Part shown: positions 33,315-43,454 of the stretch, piece by piece
Layout: each line of letters begins with the position of its first letter
Numbering within the stretch: the first letter of the stretch is position 1
NCBI GenBank assembly: GCA_027625915.1
Contig: JANTQA010000060.1
Location: 3,100,001 to 3,164,000 of the forward strand
Length of the DNA: 64,000 nucleotides
Source: Anaeramoeba flamelloides
Taxonomy: Eukaryota; Metamonada; Anaeramoebidae
Direction of reading: 5' to 3'
The notes under the pieces: model-generated
The model's database searches: none
Seen by the model: only the letters and a program-made list of their open reading frames with translations
Told to the model about the DNA's origin: nothing
Position numbers and translations under genes: made by a program

Positions 33315-36300
33315 TTAGAGTTGATTATCTTTAATAAACCTATTACCTTCACTTCGCTTTCCAACATAGCGGGATTTTGTAAATCCAAATTTAGCTGATT
33401 GTTTCTTTGAATTTCTTTGAATAATTTTGTTTACATCGACTTCTTGGTTGTCTTCAACAATAACGTTTGATTTAATTTTTGGCTTCTTTACAGTCATGAA
33501 TTTGCCGACTCTTTTAGCTTCGTTTTTTTCTTTCATTTGAACCGGTGAGGAATCTAAAAATTTAAGCTTTGGTAATTGATATAAGACATACAATCGATAT
33601 CTTTTATAATCTTCATGATCTTTTCCGATGAAAAAATTTGGACAGCATGGGTTGCCAAACATGCTTAGATATTGTAATTTTGGGAATGATTTTTTTATGC
33701 TTACAAGAAATTGTTCCAAATCTTTTAATTGGTTTTTATTTACCCAAAGTGTATTGAGACTTCTCATTTTTGGGAATTTGAGTGGTGATTCTAGTATATT
33801 GTTATCTATAACTAGAGATGTTAAATTTGGAAACGACTCCAAACCTATTTTTAATGATGAATTAACATGTGAATAGATTCAAAAGCAAGAGTAAAATAGT
33901 GAGGAATTAAAAAAACAATTACACATGATAAAATTGATAAAATTCAAAACAAAAAAAAATCAGGATATAATCGAAGAGATAATTATAAATTAAAGAATAA
34001 TATCCGTCTCTCAATGTCTATTTCTTGTATCAGATAGAACTAACTATAAAAATTCTATCTGATACTACGAACCATTAAATACATTCTAGGTTTTTAATTC
34101 TCTTCTGCTAAATCATTTTCTTGACCTAATCATTGTTTAAAAAAACAGTTTAAATTCAAAATATTACAAATAAGGTAAACATAAAATGATCTATTAAATA
34201 TATTTTTTAGTCTCTTTTTTATTTTTTTTTTCGAACGTGTACTGTTTCTTTCAAATTTTAGAGAAAGTTCAATTAGAGTAAGGATGTAATAAAGAACTCA
34301 ATGTTTTGACCTTTTTACCAAAATTTCAATAGCATCAGAAAACAGTAATTTTTACTTGAACTATGTACCGTTGATTTATATTATCTACAAAGGGATCCTG
34401 TAGGAATTAGCGTCTACCAAGGATAATTCTAAGATTAAAGTAAGTTGTTATTGGGTGAAATCGCATTTAGTAAGCTATGGTACAAATGTCTCTAAAAAAT
34501 TGATTATTAAAGTAGCACTATTTGTTGATCCTCATCAATTAAAATTAATCTTTGTATTAGTAAAAAACTCCGAGAATTTCAGAAAAAAATCTGCATTTCG
34601 CCACGAATTTAAAGGTTGAATTATCAATTTTTAGACTCCAAAGTTGCAAAATATATTTTCTTAAATTTGTCTCGAAATGTACAGTGATCAAAATAATGTG
34701 TTACAATGACTATTAATCCGTGTTTCAAAATAAAACCCGTGCTTTTTTTTCTTCCTGTTCCAAGGGAACATCCAATTAACTACCCGATAATATACTTAGG
34801 TTCAAATCAATTTTGAATGTAAAAATCCTCGATATTTTCAGTAAATTTTAAATTAGGAATGGAATTTGTTGAAAATTTTTCCATAATTTTCTCAATTTTT
34901 TCGATGATAAACATTTTTTAAAAAATTTACTCTATTTTTTTGAGATAAATTTTCTTTTTTGATATTTTATTTTTAGAATTTCTTTTTAAATAATAGAATT
35001 TTAAGAAATCAATACCATATTTAATTATTGCTTATTGTCAGTTTTTGATCGATTAATGTATAGGTATTCTACTACAAAAAAAAACACGCTTTTTATTTTG
35101 AAACACGGATTAATGTTTTCTGCACACATTATTTTGACAAAAGTAGTAAAAAAACTCCAAGAATTTCAGAAAAAAATCTTCATTTCACCACAAATTTAAA
35201 GGTTGAATTATCAATTTTCAGATACCAAAGTTGCAAAAAATATTTTCTTAAATTTGTCTCGAAATGTAGATTATTTAAATAAAAAATTCAATTAATTTGA
35301 AAAATTTAAATAATTAACGAATAAATTTTTTTGACAAATTATTTCTCAAATCATGGAAAAATAATTGATGTGACAATTAGCTTTATAAATAGGAAATAAA
35401 ACTAATCAGTCGTTGGGTTTTTAGGTTGATGATTATTGAGTTAATCTTTGAAATTAAAAAAATATAAAAATAGTTACTTTTAGAAGTTCCAGATATGAAT
35501 TCTTAAATTCTGGAATACTGTTATTGTTGGATTTCTATTTTTATATTTGGAAAAGGAATTAAAAAAAACCTTTCAAAATGAAACTTTTTTAATTGTGAAC
35601 ATAAGTAAAAAATGTAATAATTTATTGTGCAATAATATTTATAATAGATTTTTTGGAGCTATTTGAGCCGTGGTACACTAATATCATTAACACTAAATTA
35701 CAGCATACTTTAATTATCGGCAAATCTATGTTGACACTAATCCCTTAAAAATAATTTATTATAATTTTTTTCAAACATCAAGATAAAATTTCACAAAAAA
35801 ATATTGAGATAGGAATAAAAGGTAAGTCACATAACACTTCCAAAAGTAGTTACAACAAATCAACTTAACATTCTATTCTGGTATTTATTTTTTTTTTACA
35901 AGTGAAAAAAATTGTAATAAATTATTTTAAAGTAAGCACTTTGAATAATAAAAATCAAAGATAAACAGCCAAAGTGATAGTCAAAAAATTTGGTTTATGA
36001 TCCTATTTGAAAATTGTAAAAAAGAGAAAATTTTAACTTTATGGTTCTGCTCCATTAAAAAATATTCCAGATAAATTTAAAAAAAAAATAAAAAAAATAA
36101 AATTTTGTGATGTAGGATCACGAAACTTTCACAAAAAGTTGGTTTAAATATGATAAAAATTCATTTAACATTGAAACAAAAAATGTCTTATTTTGCACAA
36201 CATTAACCTTTGGTGAATGGATTAAATTGCATTTGTTGCATTTTTTTTTAAGAATTCACCAAGTATTCATGAAGTTGAAGATGTATCTCTTTAGTTTGAT

Positions 36301-37798
36301 TTCTTAAGCCCTTTGGCTGAAATTTCGAACAACAGCAACACCAATGTAAATTGAGATTTTTAATTTATTATTTCGAATTGGTCAGATTAAAATTAAAAAA
36401 AATTACTGTTCAAAAACTTCTTTTAAAAAGAGATAATTGTGTCCTTATGAGCTACAATGCTATTAGATTATGGGATGTACTGTTGATGAACATTTTTGCA
36501 AGAATATGACCAATTGACAATTTGTAAACCTTCTCGTCAAAATGGTCAATGCACTTTATTTTTTTCTTTTTCCTTTATTGTTGTATTTTGTGATTAAAAT
36601 ACCCCCAAAATTATACTCATTTAAATCTTAAATGAAATGAGTTTTTTGTTATAATCTTGCCCACATTAAAGCTATGATAAAAAAACTCGAAATAAATTCA
36701 AGGTTTCAGGAAGTACCGCCAAGTGCCATTGAGTACTATAGAGTGCCTTAGCGTACCTAGGTTTTCTTTAATTTTAGAAATAAAAAGAAAATTTCATAAA
36801 TTTTCTTTTTATTTCTTCTATTTTATATGTAAAATCAATCGATTTTCCAAATTTACAGAAAACTCGGGAAAACCTAACATCACTTTTCCAGAATTCAAAA
36901 GAATAGAGTAAAATCTTGGATTCTACTCAATTCTTTTAAATTCTGGAAAGCCTAACAGCAAGCAGGAAGCCATATTGTTGAATCACATCTCTTCAATAAT
37001 TTAAAAAATTTTGTTAATTGAATGTTTTAAGAAGAGTTTTCGGCTCAATTGAACTGTGGGGTTTGGGTAAGGAAACTTTTTTATGAAGGTGATTATTTAA
37101 GAATTTATCAGTTAAGTTATGGGTAGTGTTTGCCAATATATTTCGATAGTTGTTAAATTTTAATTGTTCAAAAAATTGTTTTCTTTTTGTTTAAAGAAGA
37201 GATAATAAATAAGAAACAACAATTTTTTTTCGTGAACTTTCTTTTTTTTTCACAGCCTTATAAAAAGACAAAATATTTTCAATTAAAAAGAAGTACAAAC
37301 AAAAGTTTCTGTCAAAACTTCAGACCATTTTTAGAGGGTAGTTTTTTGTTTCTTTAAAGAAAAAAATTTTCTAATTGTCAAGATCGAGAAAAAAATGTTA
37401 TTTTTTTTTCGTGTTTTGGGTTGTTCGCTGAAAAGTAAAAAAGAAGACAATTCTTTTAAAATCAAGAAAGAAAGAAAGAAAGAAAGAAATGTACCCTTAA
37501 GACTTTTCAGAGAATTATGACTTAAATCAAGTTTAAGTGCTTTTGTTCCATACTCCTTTATTATGTTTTGAGGAATAGATTTAAGATCTGCACCAAGGAT
37601 CGAGAGTTTTGAATCAACAAACTGGATGTGTTTTTCTTCTGAAGAGTCTGAAGAAGAGTCTTCTTCACTTCCAGAGCTGCTGCCACTTTCGCTTTCGCTT
37701 TCACTAGTTTCTACTGAGTTTGCTTGATTATTTTTTTCGTTTTCTGAATCTAAATCACTTTCTGTTGATTCTAAATCTCCACCAAAAAGATCTGTCAT
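33315..37798 (-). CDS. LRMDA-like leucine-rich repeat protein, 2 exons
   Basis: Minus-strand exons 37495-37798 and 33315-33844 join in frame (split Gly codon) to about 277 residues. Exon 1 gives an acidic Ser/Glu/Asp N-terminus (about 60 residues) and then LSILGADLKSIPQNI and LDLSHNSLKSLKG; exon 2 continues the leucine-rich repeats (LESFPNLTSLVIDNN, LNTLWVNKNQLKDLE) and ends with the LRR cap LQYLSMFGNPCCPN, DHEDYKRYRLYVLYQLPKLK and FLDSSPVQ, then a basic tail with KFMTVKKPK. The order and the cap motif closely follow vertebrate LRMDA (C10orf11), a protein needed for melanocyte pigmentation and reported to work with RAB32/RAB38. In a protist it presumably has an older trafficking role (inference). 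Donor GTACAT sits directly before a TTTC microsatellite; acceptor at 33845-33846. The acidic N-terminus is an extension relative to the human protein. Confidence 0.85.
34390..35470. repeat. Dispersed repeat (relative at 52315-52790), interrupted
   Basis: Shares ordered blocks with 52315-52790: GATTAAAGTA, CAAATGTCTCTAAAAA, AGAATTTCAGAAAAAAAT, GACTCCAAAGTTGC, TTTTTTTGACAAATTATTTCT, and TTAATCTTTGAAATTAAAAA. Here it is interrupted by the element at 34682-35143, on either side of which a block of about 125 bp is present twice. Non-coding; class unknown. Confidence 0.65.
34682..35143. mobile_element. 462-bp TIR element with TA flanks
   Basis: Left end CAGTGATCAAAATAATGTGT after TA (34680-34681); right end on the minus strand CTTTTGTCAAAATAATGTGT before TA (35144-35145). 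The inverted match resumes at ATTAATCCGTGTTTCAAAAT and continues to a run of T, about 70 bp in all. The TCAAAATAAT core of the ends is a common Tc1-type terminal motif. No transposase frame. Confidence 0.75.
36711..36960. repeat. Paired-palindrome repeat, clearest copy
   Basis: After AGTACCGCCAAGTGCCATTG-like unique-end sequence come two separate near-perfect palindromes. Palindrome A (36773-36817) has arms TTAGAAATAAAAAGAAAATT and AAATTTTCTTTTTATTTCT with a 3-4 base loop. Palindrome B (36882-36950) has arms starting CTTTTCCAGAATTCAAAAGA and ending TCTTTTAAATTCTGGAAAG with a loop of about 4 bases. B is followed by CCTAACAGCA. No coding sequence. Copies of the A-B pair, with ends, recur in several places in the window. 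Confidence 0.8.
37466..37489. repeat. GAAA tetranucleotide microsatellite at an exon boundary
   Basis: Six GAAA units on the plus strand, lying just inside the intron next to the LRMDA-like donor site (TTTC repeats on the coding strand). Confidence 0.9.
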
Positions 37799-38642
37799 GG
37801 GTTGAAGGGTTTTAAAATAAAAAAAAAGTTTAAATTAGAGGATTTGGTATGAATTGAAAAAAATGAAGTAATTCAATACATTTTCACGACAAGAATAGCA
37901 CAAAAATTGTAGTCACTTTTTTTCCTTAGCAACACTTTGTTTTTATGAAATTGTTCCAAAATTTGGATTTAAAGGAATTACAAGATCACAATGCAACAAC
38001 TTTCAATTTAAAAGTTTTTACAAGTCAAACTTTTAAAAACATGTAATTTAAACAACTTTCCAATTTTTGGTTTTCATAAAAAGAGTTTCAGGTTATTGAA
38101 AGTTTACAAATATTTTTCTTTTAGATAACTACAAAAATTTCAATTAAATTCAAAATGTTATCTTTTGTTAATTATTATTTTTATCCCCTTTTTTTGGCTT
38201 ACCAAAGTTTGTATCAAGTATTGGAAAATTGAAACAATATGAAAGAATATCAGAGACTGAAATCTTGCAGACTGTCAGTCTGAAAGTTCGAAAAAGTCTT
38301 GAAAGTATTTGTATGGATTGTGCTATTCTTTTCGTGTTGACTCCAAAAATTCTCAGACGAATATAACACCTTTCAAATATTTTAAAAGACTGGAAAAGTT
38401 ATCAAAGAGAACTTTAGTTTTGTTTTTTCTGATTAAGGGATTAAGATTGAAAAAAAGATAAAAGATGTGAGATTTTATAAAAAAATGAAAATTTTATTTT
38501 TTTTGGACGTTTTTATTCTAACAATCCAAAATAACCAATAATAAAATTATTTCGTTTAAATACCAATTATTTTTAAAGCCTTTCTTTTTAGCGAAAAAAT
38601 ATCAAATCACCTCAGAATTAATTACTATTTGTTTAAAAATAA

Positions 38643-38825
38643 ATCAAACAAAATTTTCCTTCTTCTTTCCAAAATTGTAATTTCTCAACCATATAACCAT
38701 TTCAATTTTTTAATTCTTAAAACCAACTTGAATTATTAATTCCTTTTTTAGAATTGGATACTTTTAGGATTTATTATAAATCTTGGAATGTGATTTTATG
38801 GAAAGCTGTATGAAAATTTTGATCT
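38643..38825. repeat. Short MITE copy
   Basis: Left end ATCAAACAAAATTTTCCTTC, right end GCTGTATGAAAATTTTGATC, inverted with mismatches; 183 bp, non-coding. Same family as 25876-26059, 56999-57175 and 57410-57584. Confidence 0.65.
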
Positions 38826-39368
38826 TTATGTAACACAATTAAGAGTATGACGAAAAAGTATTTTGAAGTAAAAAATTTTGTAAAAAACAAAGATCATTTT
38901 TTATAATTGAATATTTTTCTTTTAATCTTAATGATTTTTTCAGTTTTACCATGTAATTATATTAATCATTTTGTTTATTTAAGATAATTTCATATCTTTA
39001 AAAACTTTTTTGAGCTCAAACCGGTGTTGAAAACAGAATTAATTTTTAACATATAACAAAAAAGAAAACTAAAATACATCAAGATCTGATCAAAACAATT
39101 TCTGAATTTTATTCTGATTTGATTTGTCAAATTTGTCAATCCTTGTCGCCAACTCAAGAATCAGCTCGACCAAATTCCTATTTCCCGATCTTTCGTTTTA
39201 TTATATCTTGATTTAAAAATAATATAATTTGGAAACTATTAAATCACTATTGAAATTCTTTATTTGACTTTCCCGAAACTAAACAATTTTTCAAATATCT
39301 CAAATCCAAAAAGAAGTGGTTAATTTTGAAAATTTTTTCAATTCTGTTTTTTGAATAAGCTCACTTTG

Positions 39369-39590
39369 AATTTTTTTAATTTATTGAAAAATAAATTTAA
39401 AATTTTTTAAATTTTCTTTTTATTTCTAAAATTAAAAAAAAAAGTTATGATGCTTTTCTTTAGGTTTACTGTTTTATTTGGAAAATCCCCCCCCAAAAAA
39501 AAAACTCAGTTAGCTTCTCCAGAATTTAAAATAAGTAAGTAAAATCTTTGATTTTTCTCCATTATTATAAATTTTTGAAATGCTAGATAC
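39369..39590. repeat. Paired-palindrome copy next to a LINE 3' end
   Basis: Palindrome A at 39369-39440 (TTTTTAATTTATTGAAAAAT on the left, TTTCTTTTTATTTCTAAAAT on the right) and B at 39511-39585 (CTTCTCCAGAATTTAAAATA to its degraded complement). It directly adjoins the end of the LINE coding fragment that begins at 39625, with the linking words CTAGATACTC and CACTTGAGGACC. Confidence 0.65.
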
Positions 39591-39624
39591 TCTTCAGTAA
39601 TCTATGACACTTGAGGACCTTTCG

Positions 39625-39754
39625 GAATTCTTAAATTTTTTTTTAGAAATTTAATTAAAGACTCAAAAATTAGTCTATTACCTACGAGAGCAAATGAATA
39701 TGATAATATTTTTTTCTGATTATATTAATAATGATATTATTATTTATTATTTTA

Positions 39755-39785
<31 letters not shown>

Positions 39786-40008
39786 TTTAAAATTCAGATT
39801 TTAAGATATTATTTTATAAGCTGAAAATTCCTATAGAAAATGATTCAAATATACACGGATATCTATTTTTTTTGACTTTTAAACAAAATTTTCAAAATTA
39901 GAATTTATTTTTGTTATAAATGTAGGAATATCTTTTCAGATAATTTGTGAATTTTCTGAGTTTTAAGATGGAAGCGTAAACCTTCCATTTTAAAAATTTT
40001 TTGTCCTT
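39625..40008 (-). pseudogene. LINE ORF2 C-terminal fragment
   Basis: Minus strand reads FALVGNRLIFESLIKFL and then KNLRI, homologous to SLLALVDNKSMFESIIRFL at the C-terminus of the LINE at 43434-49720. The plus-strand word CTTCCATTTTAAA matches the same LINE near 43831. The coding match is interrupted by an AT microsatellite at 39762-39787, and frames are broken. It belongs with 40665-41090, which lies just upstream in LINE order. Confidence 0.7.
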
Positions 40009-40660
40009 GTTTTTTTTTAATTTGAGAATGGAAAGACAATTTTATAAATTTTCTTTTCATCTCTCAAATTAAAAAAAAATTTCGTTAGCTTTTCCAGAAT
40101 TTATAAAAAAAAGGGCAAATTTTAGGATTTTACTCTATTCATTTAAATTCTGGAAAAGGTATCATGATGTTTTCTTGTGTTTTCTGTTTAATTATTAAGT
40201 TTTCTAGGTTTTTTTTTGAGATTTTCTATTTAATTTAGAAAACTATTGATTCCCGTGAGGTTTTTTGAGTTTTCTATTCATTGGGAAAATCAATTGATTT
40301 CCGTTCGTTTTTTTTTTTTTACTTTAGAAATAAACCGAAAATTTAAATAAATTTTCTGTTTATTTCTAAAGTAAAAAAAACCCAACTACACTTCACTAAT
40401 AAAATAGAAAACCTCAAAATAAACCTAGAACACTTCACTAATAAACAGAAAACTCTACAAAAACCTAAAAATAACCAACAAATTTTACAGATAATGCAGA
40501 GAATCTCAAGAAAACCACCTTTAGGTTTTTTTAATTTAAGAAATAAAGAGAAAATTTTTGAAATTTTCAGTTTATTTCTCAAATTAAAAAAAAAAAACAA
40601 GGCACTCTACAAACTTGAATGTACTCAATGGTACTTGATGGCACGAACATTTATTATTAT
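40009..40660. mobile_element. Palindrome-family insertion splitting a LINE copy
   Basis: At least four palindromes in a row: 40009-40080 (A), 40089-40158 (B), 40318-40376 (A, arms TTTACTTTAGAAATAAAC and complement) and 40528-40590 (A). A larger nested inverted repeat around 40190-40450 has the words TTTCTAGGTTTTTT and AACCTAGAAC. The right end reads AAGGCACTCTACAAACTTGA and ACTTGATGGCACGAAC, the complement of the AAGTGCC(A)TTGAGTAC-type ends of other copies. It separates two parts of a LINE coding region that are contiguous in the 43434 element, so the block was inserted. Confidence 0.7.
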
Positions 40661-40664
40661 TATT

Positions 40665-41090
40665 AGTATACCTAATAATTTTTAAATATTCCTGGCCTTT
40701 CCATCCAGAACTATTTATTATTAAGTTTTCTCTAAATTGATTAAGATTTCCTTTAGTAATTGTAAATTTTCTAATTTCAAAATTAATATTTTCGTTGTCT
40801 TTTTTTGAACATTTTAACTTTCTTGATATTTATTCAAAACCAAGGTTTTCCAATTTCTTTTTGGGGTGAAATCATGCTTTATACATTGAAATTCTTACTT
40901 GGTTTATTTTTTCTTCAGTTTTATAAATTATTCTAGAGAGTGTGGATTAATTTTTAAAAATTTTGTGACTTTTTATATATCCCTAACATCTATCATATTG
41001 AAATATTTTTGGGTTAAGTTGAAAATAACTAACCCATATAATATTTGGCTAATAAATATCAATTACAACATTTATAATTTTACATCATAA
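40665..41090 (-). pseudogene. LINE ORF2 fragment upstream part
   Basis: On the plus strand the words CTGGCCTTTCCATCCAGA, TTTCAAAATTAATATTTTCG and AACCCATATAATA correspond in order to CTTTCCAACTTGGA, TTTCCAATTAATGTTTTC and AACCCATATAATA of the LINE at 43900-44250. This is the region between the reverse transcriptase and the C-terminal Cys-rich part. Frames are broken. Confidence 0.65.
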
Positions 41091-41189
41091 CTGTTCATTT
41101 TTTTTCTGAATGTAAAAAAAAAACCACCGTTATCGATTCTTGGGTTTAAAAGAATCAATTAGAATCAAAGATTTGATCAAAATGTTTTA

Positions 41190-41350
41190 AATTCGGGAAA
41201 ATCAATATTGGCTTTTTCAGAATTCAAGAAATTAAAAAAAAAATAGGTACTCTAAGACATTCTGCGGCTCTTGACAACACTCTACAAAACTTCCTCAGAA
41301 TTCATAGAAAAAGTAAAAACCGGATAAAAAGATTATCAATAATAAATAAC
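41190..41350 (-). repeat. Palindrome-family end fragment
   Basis: Minus strand carries TTTTTATCCGGTTTTTAC, TATGAATTCTGAGGAAG and GTTGTCAAGAGCC, matching 16490-16560 (TTTTTATCAGGTTTTTACC, GTGAATTCTGAAAG). It is followed by a partial B palindrome at about 41190-41230. Confidence 0.5.
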
Positions 41351-41479
41351 AATTCCAATTTATATCGCATTTAAAAACAAATTCCCAAATTCAAAACAAT
41401 TTTCATTGTATAATTCCATATTCTTCTTCATTTGTTCATAAATTAATTGGTGTTTAAATGTTTAATAAACACAAAAAAT

Positions 41480-41502
41480 AATATATATATATATATATAT
41501 AT
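41480..41502. repeat. AT dinucleotide microsatellite
   Basis: An uninterrupted AT tract, downstream of the RING gene. Confidence 0.95.
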
Positions 41503-41767
41503 TCTTTCAAATAAGAACAAAACTTTAATAGAAAATTTTATATTTATCAATTTAAAATACTTTTTATTTTGAATTTTTTTATTTATTGTAAAAAATAAAG
41601 TTAAAAAGAGTTCCATTATATATGAAAATGGATATTTGTATACATGCGTGCGAGTGTGAATGTGTGTGTGTGTGGGTATGTGTGTATATGTGTTCATAAA
41701 CATAGATAGATCTAAATAGTTGTATAGATCTCTAGACATATTAATAAATCAATAAAAAATAATTACT

Positions 41768-42898
41768 CTAGTAGTAAGAAAATTCGGAAAGAACTATCAA
41801 AAAGAATAGTATCAAAATAATTAATATTTTCATTAACACAGTTTGCTTATTTTGTTCTGGTCGATTGGTTTGTTCATTGTTTTCGTCTTCATTTCCATTT
41901 ACACTTCCATTTACGTTTTGGTTTCTATTGTACATGAATTGCTGTTCGAAATTATTACGAAATATGGAACCTAAACCAGAAGAGAAATTGAATCCTGCTT
42001 GATTTAGGGGAATAAAATCCCCGTTTGGTAGTCTAATACCGTTTCTTTGTGTGTTTCGGTTTCTACTACTACGGGATCTGCGAGGCAGTTTTTTCATTTT
42101 ATCATAAGAATGGTTTTTTAGTTGGCTGTTTTGTGTGGGATTATAAATTGGAACGATATGCTTTTTTTTACGCAGTGGGTTTTTACAAATTGGACATGTC
42201 CTTTTCCCGATTTCTAACCATCTTGACAAGCATGGCCAACAAAATAAATGCCCACAGTTGGTTAGTACGGGATCAATTGAAGTGTCAAAGCATATCCCAC
42301 ATTTACTGAGTGTTGGTTCGTTTTCTTGTTCTTGGTTTTCTTCTTCAATTTCGATTTCTATTTCTTTTTTTTGATCTTTTTCTTTTTTAATTTCAATTTC
42401 TTTTTCTTTTTCTTTTTCTTTTTCTTTTTCAATTTCTTTTTCATCTTCGTTATCAAATTTGAGAATTCCAAAGTCATTGAAATCCTCAAGGTTGGTTATT
42501 GATTTTTGTTTTTTATTGTATTGGATTCTTTGTTTTTGTTCTTGTGTTTGAAATACTTTTTGATCAGTGACTCGTTGTGTTACCGGCTCTGGTTTCTCTT
42601 CTTTGAAATTGGTTTTCTTTTGTAAGGAAAAAACTAATTGTTGAAATTTTTTTTCGTTTTCAAAAAATTGCGGGTCGCAAACAAATTCATCCTTTTCATG
42701 AGTTTGATGACCATTGCCACCCTTTTCACAGCTTTTGTCAGGATCGTGTATTAGTGTAAATGATACAGGGGTTGATCCTAAATAATATAGCCCTCCTTCG
42801 TTGCGAATTTTATGCCATTGCTTTGGATCTAATGTATGTACATCGCCACAGGACGTACACCAACGCATTATTCGATTTGAATTTGTTTGTTCACTCAT
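41768..42898 (-). CDS. RING finger E3 ligase, RNF5/RNF185-like, membrane anchored
   Basis: Single exon of 376 residues. A C3HC4 RING lies at about residues 200-240: CGICFDTSIDPVLTNCGHLF, then CWPC and CPICKNPL. As in the RNF5/RNF185/RMA1 group, it is followed by a basic segment with HIVPIYN and ends in one hydrophobic helix (MKILIILILFFLIVL) at the very C-terminus, so it should be tail-anchored in the ER or another endomembrane with the RING in the cytosol and act in ubiquitin-dependent quality control. Differences from the family: the N-terminus is about 190 residues longer, with a WCTSCGDVH segment, later Cys (KSC) and His residues (GNGHQTH) that could bind zinc, followed by a low-complexity run of Lys/Glu/Ile before the RING. 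The start is the only upstream ATG consistent with the conserved-looking N-terminal segment. Ends in TAG. Confidence 0.88.
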   Translation of the reverse strand: MSEQTNSNRIMRWCTSCGDVHTLDPKQWHKIRNEGGLYYLGSTPVSFTLIHDPDKSCEKGGNGHQTHEKDEFVCDPQFFENEKKFQQLVFSLQKKTNFKEEKPEPVTQRVTDQKVFQTQEQKQRIQYNKKQKSITNLEDFNDFGILKFDNEDEKEIEKEKEKEKEKEIEIKKEKDQKKEIEIEIEEENQEQENEPTLSKCGICFDTSIDPVLTNCGHLFCWPCLSRWLEIGKRTCPICKNPLRKKKHIVPIYNPTQNSQLKNHSYDKMKKLPRRSRSSRNRNTQRNGIRLPNGDFIPLNQAGFNFSSGLGSIFRNNFEQQFMYNRNQNVNGSVNGNEDENNEQTNRPEQNKQTVLMKILIILILFFLIVLSEFSYY

Positions 42899-43416
42899 TT
42901 TTTGAATTGAAAAGAGAATAGAAACAAAAAGAAACTTTTGGGTTTTTGGTTTGAAAGAAACAAGTGGAAAGTTTGTTTTATTTTAATTTTGATAAAATTG
43001 AAAAAAAAATGAATTTTGATTATAACCTTCACTACAATAAATATCATAACATTTATCAAGCTTTCAGCCTTTTCAAACTTTTAAAAACTTTAAGACAATA
43101 TATATCACCTTTAAAATACTTTTAAAGGTAAAATGCAATATATAGGTATAAAGCTTGGTAAAAGTGAGGATATTTTTTTCGTTTTTTTCCTCAACACATT
43201 CAAAGAATAATTTTTAGGTCTTCTCTCATCTTAAAAAATAAAATTATAATAAATAAGATAGTTCTCTTGGCTTTGATTATTGGCTAGAACGTATCTGTTT
43301 TATATTTGTTAACAAGATATTTGGTATAGTATTAGAATAGCTGAAAAGCACTTATAATTGAAAAATGATATTCTAATTTGAATAATTGTTTGGTAAGAAA
43401 TGATTTTAACACGTCT
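42899..43416. other. Intergenic spacer between RING gene and LINE
   Basis: Upstream region of the RING gene. Contains a small palindrome (ACCTTTAAAATACTTTTAAAGGT-like, 43106-43130, given here only by position) and nothing else recognised. Confidence 0.5.
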
Positions 43417-43433
43417 AAAAAAATAATGTATTT
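43417..43433. repeat. LINE target-site duplication, left copy
   Basis: AAAAAAATAATGTATTT, identical to 49721-49737. The last three T merge with the element's poly(A) complement, so the certain part is 14 bp. Confidence 0.9.
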
Positions 43434-43454
43434 TTTTTTTTTTTTTATTGTAAT

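Larger units (their letters stand above)
33845..37494 (-). other. 3.65-kb intron of the LRMDA-like gene
   Basis: It contains repeats but no host exon that I could see: a dispersed repeat at 34390-35470 interrupted by a TIR element (34682-35143) and a paired-palindrome copy at 36711-36960. A GAAA microsatellite (37466-37489 on the plus strand) begins four bases beyond the donor. Confidence 0.8.
37799..41767. other. Repeat-rich spacer
   Basis: No host gene supported. 37.8-38.6 kb is the upstream region of the LRMDA-like gene. It then holds a short MITE (38643-38825), paired palindromes (39369-39590 and 40009-40660), a LINE fragment in two parts (39625-40008 and 40665-41090), a palindrome-family end fragment (41190-41350), AT tracts at 39762-39787 and 41480-41502, and a TG-rich tract at 41645-41700. 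Confidence 0.6.

Noticed and set aside
37466-37489. Possible CRISPR-like or tandem array
   Set aside because: A simple GAAA microsatellite; no spacer-repeat structure exists anywhere in the window.
40343-40685. Open frames on both strands inside the palindrome cluster
   Set aside because: They arise because both strands of a palindrome read alike; the encoded peptides are repeats of the arms.
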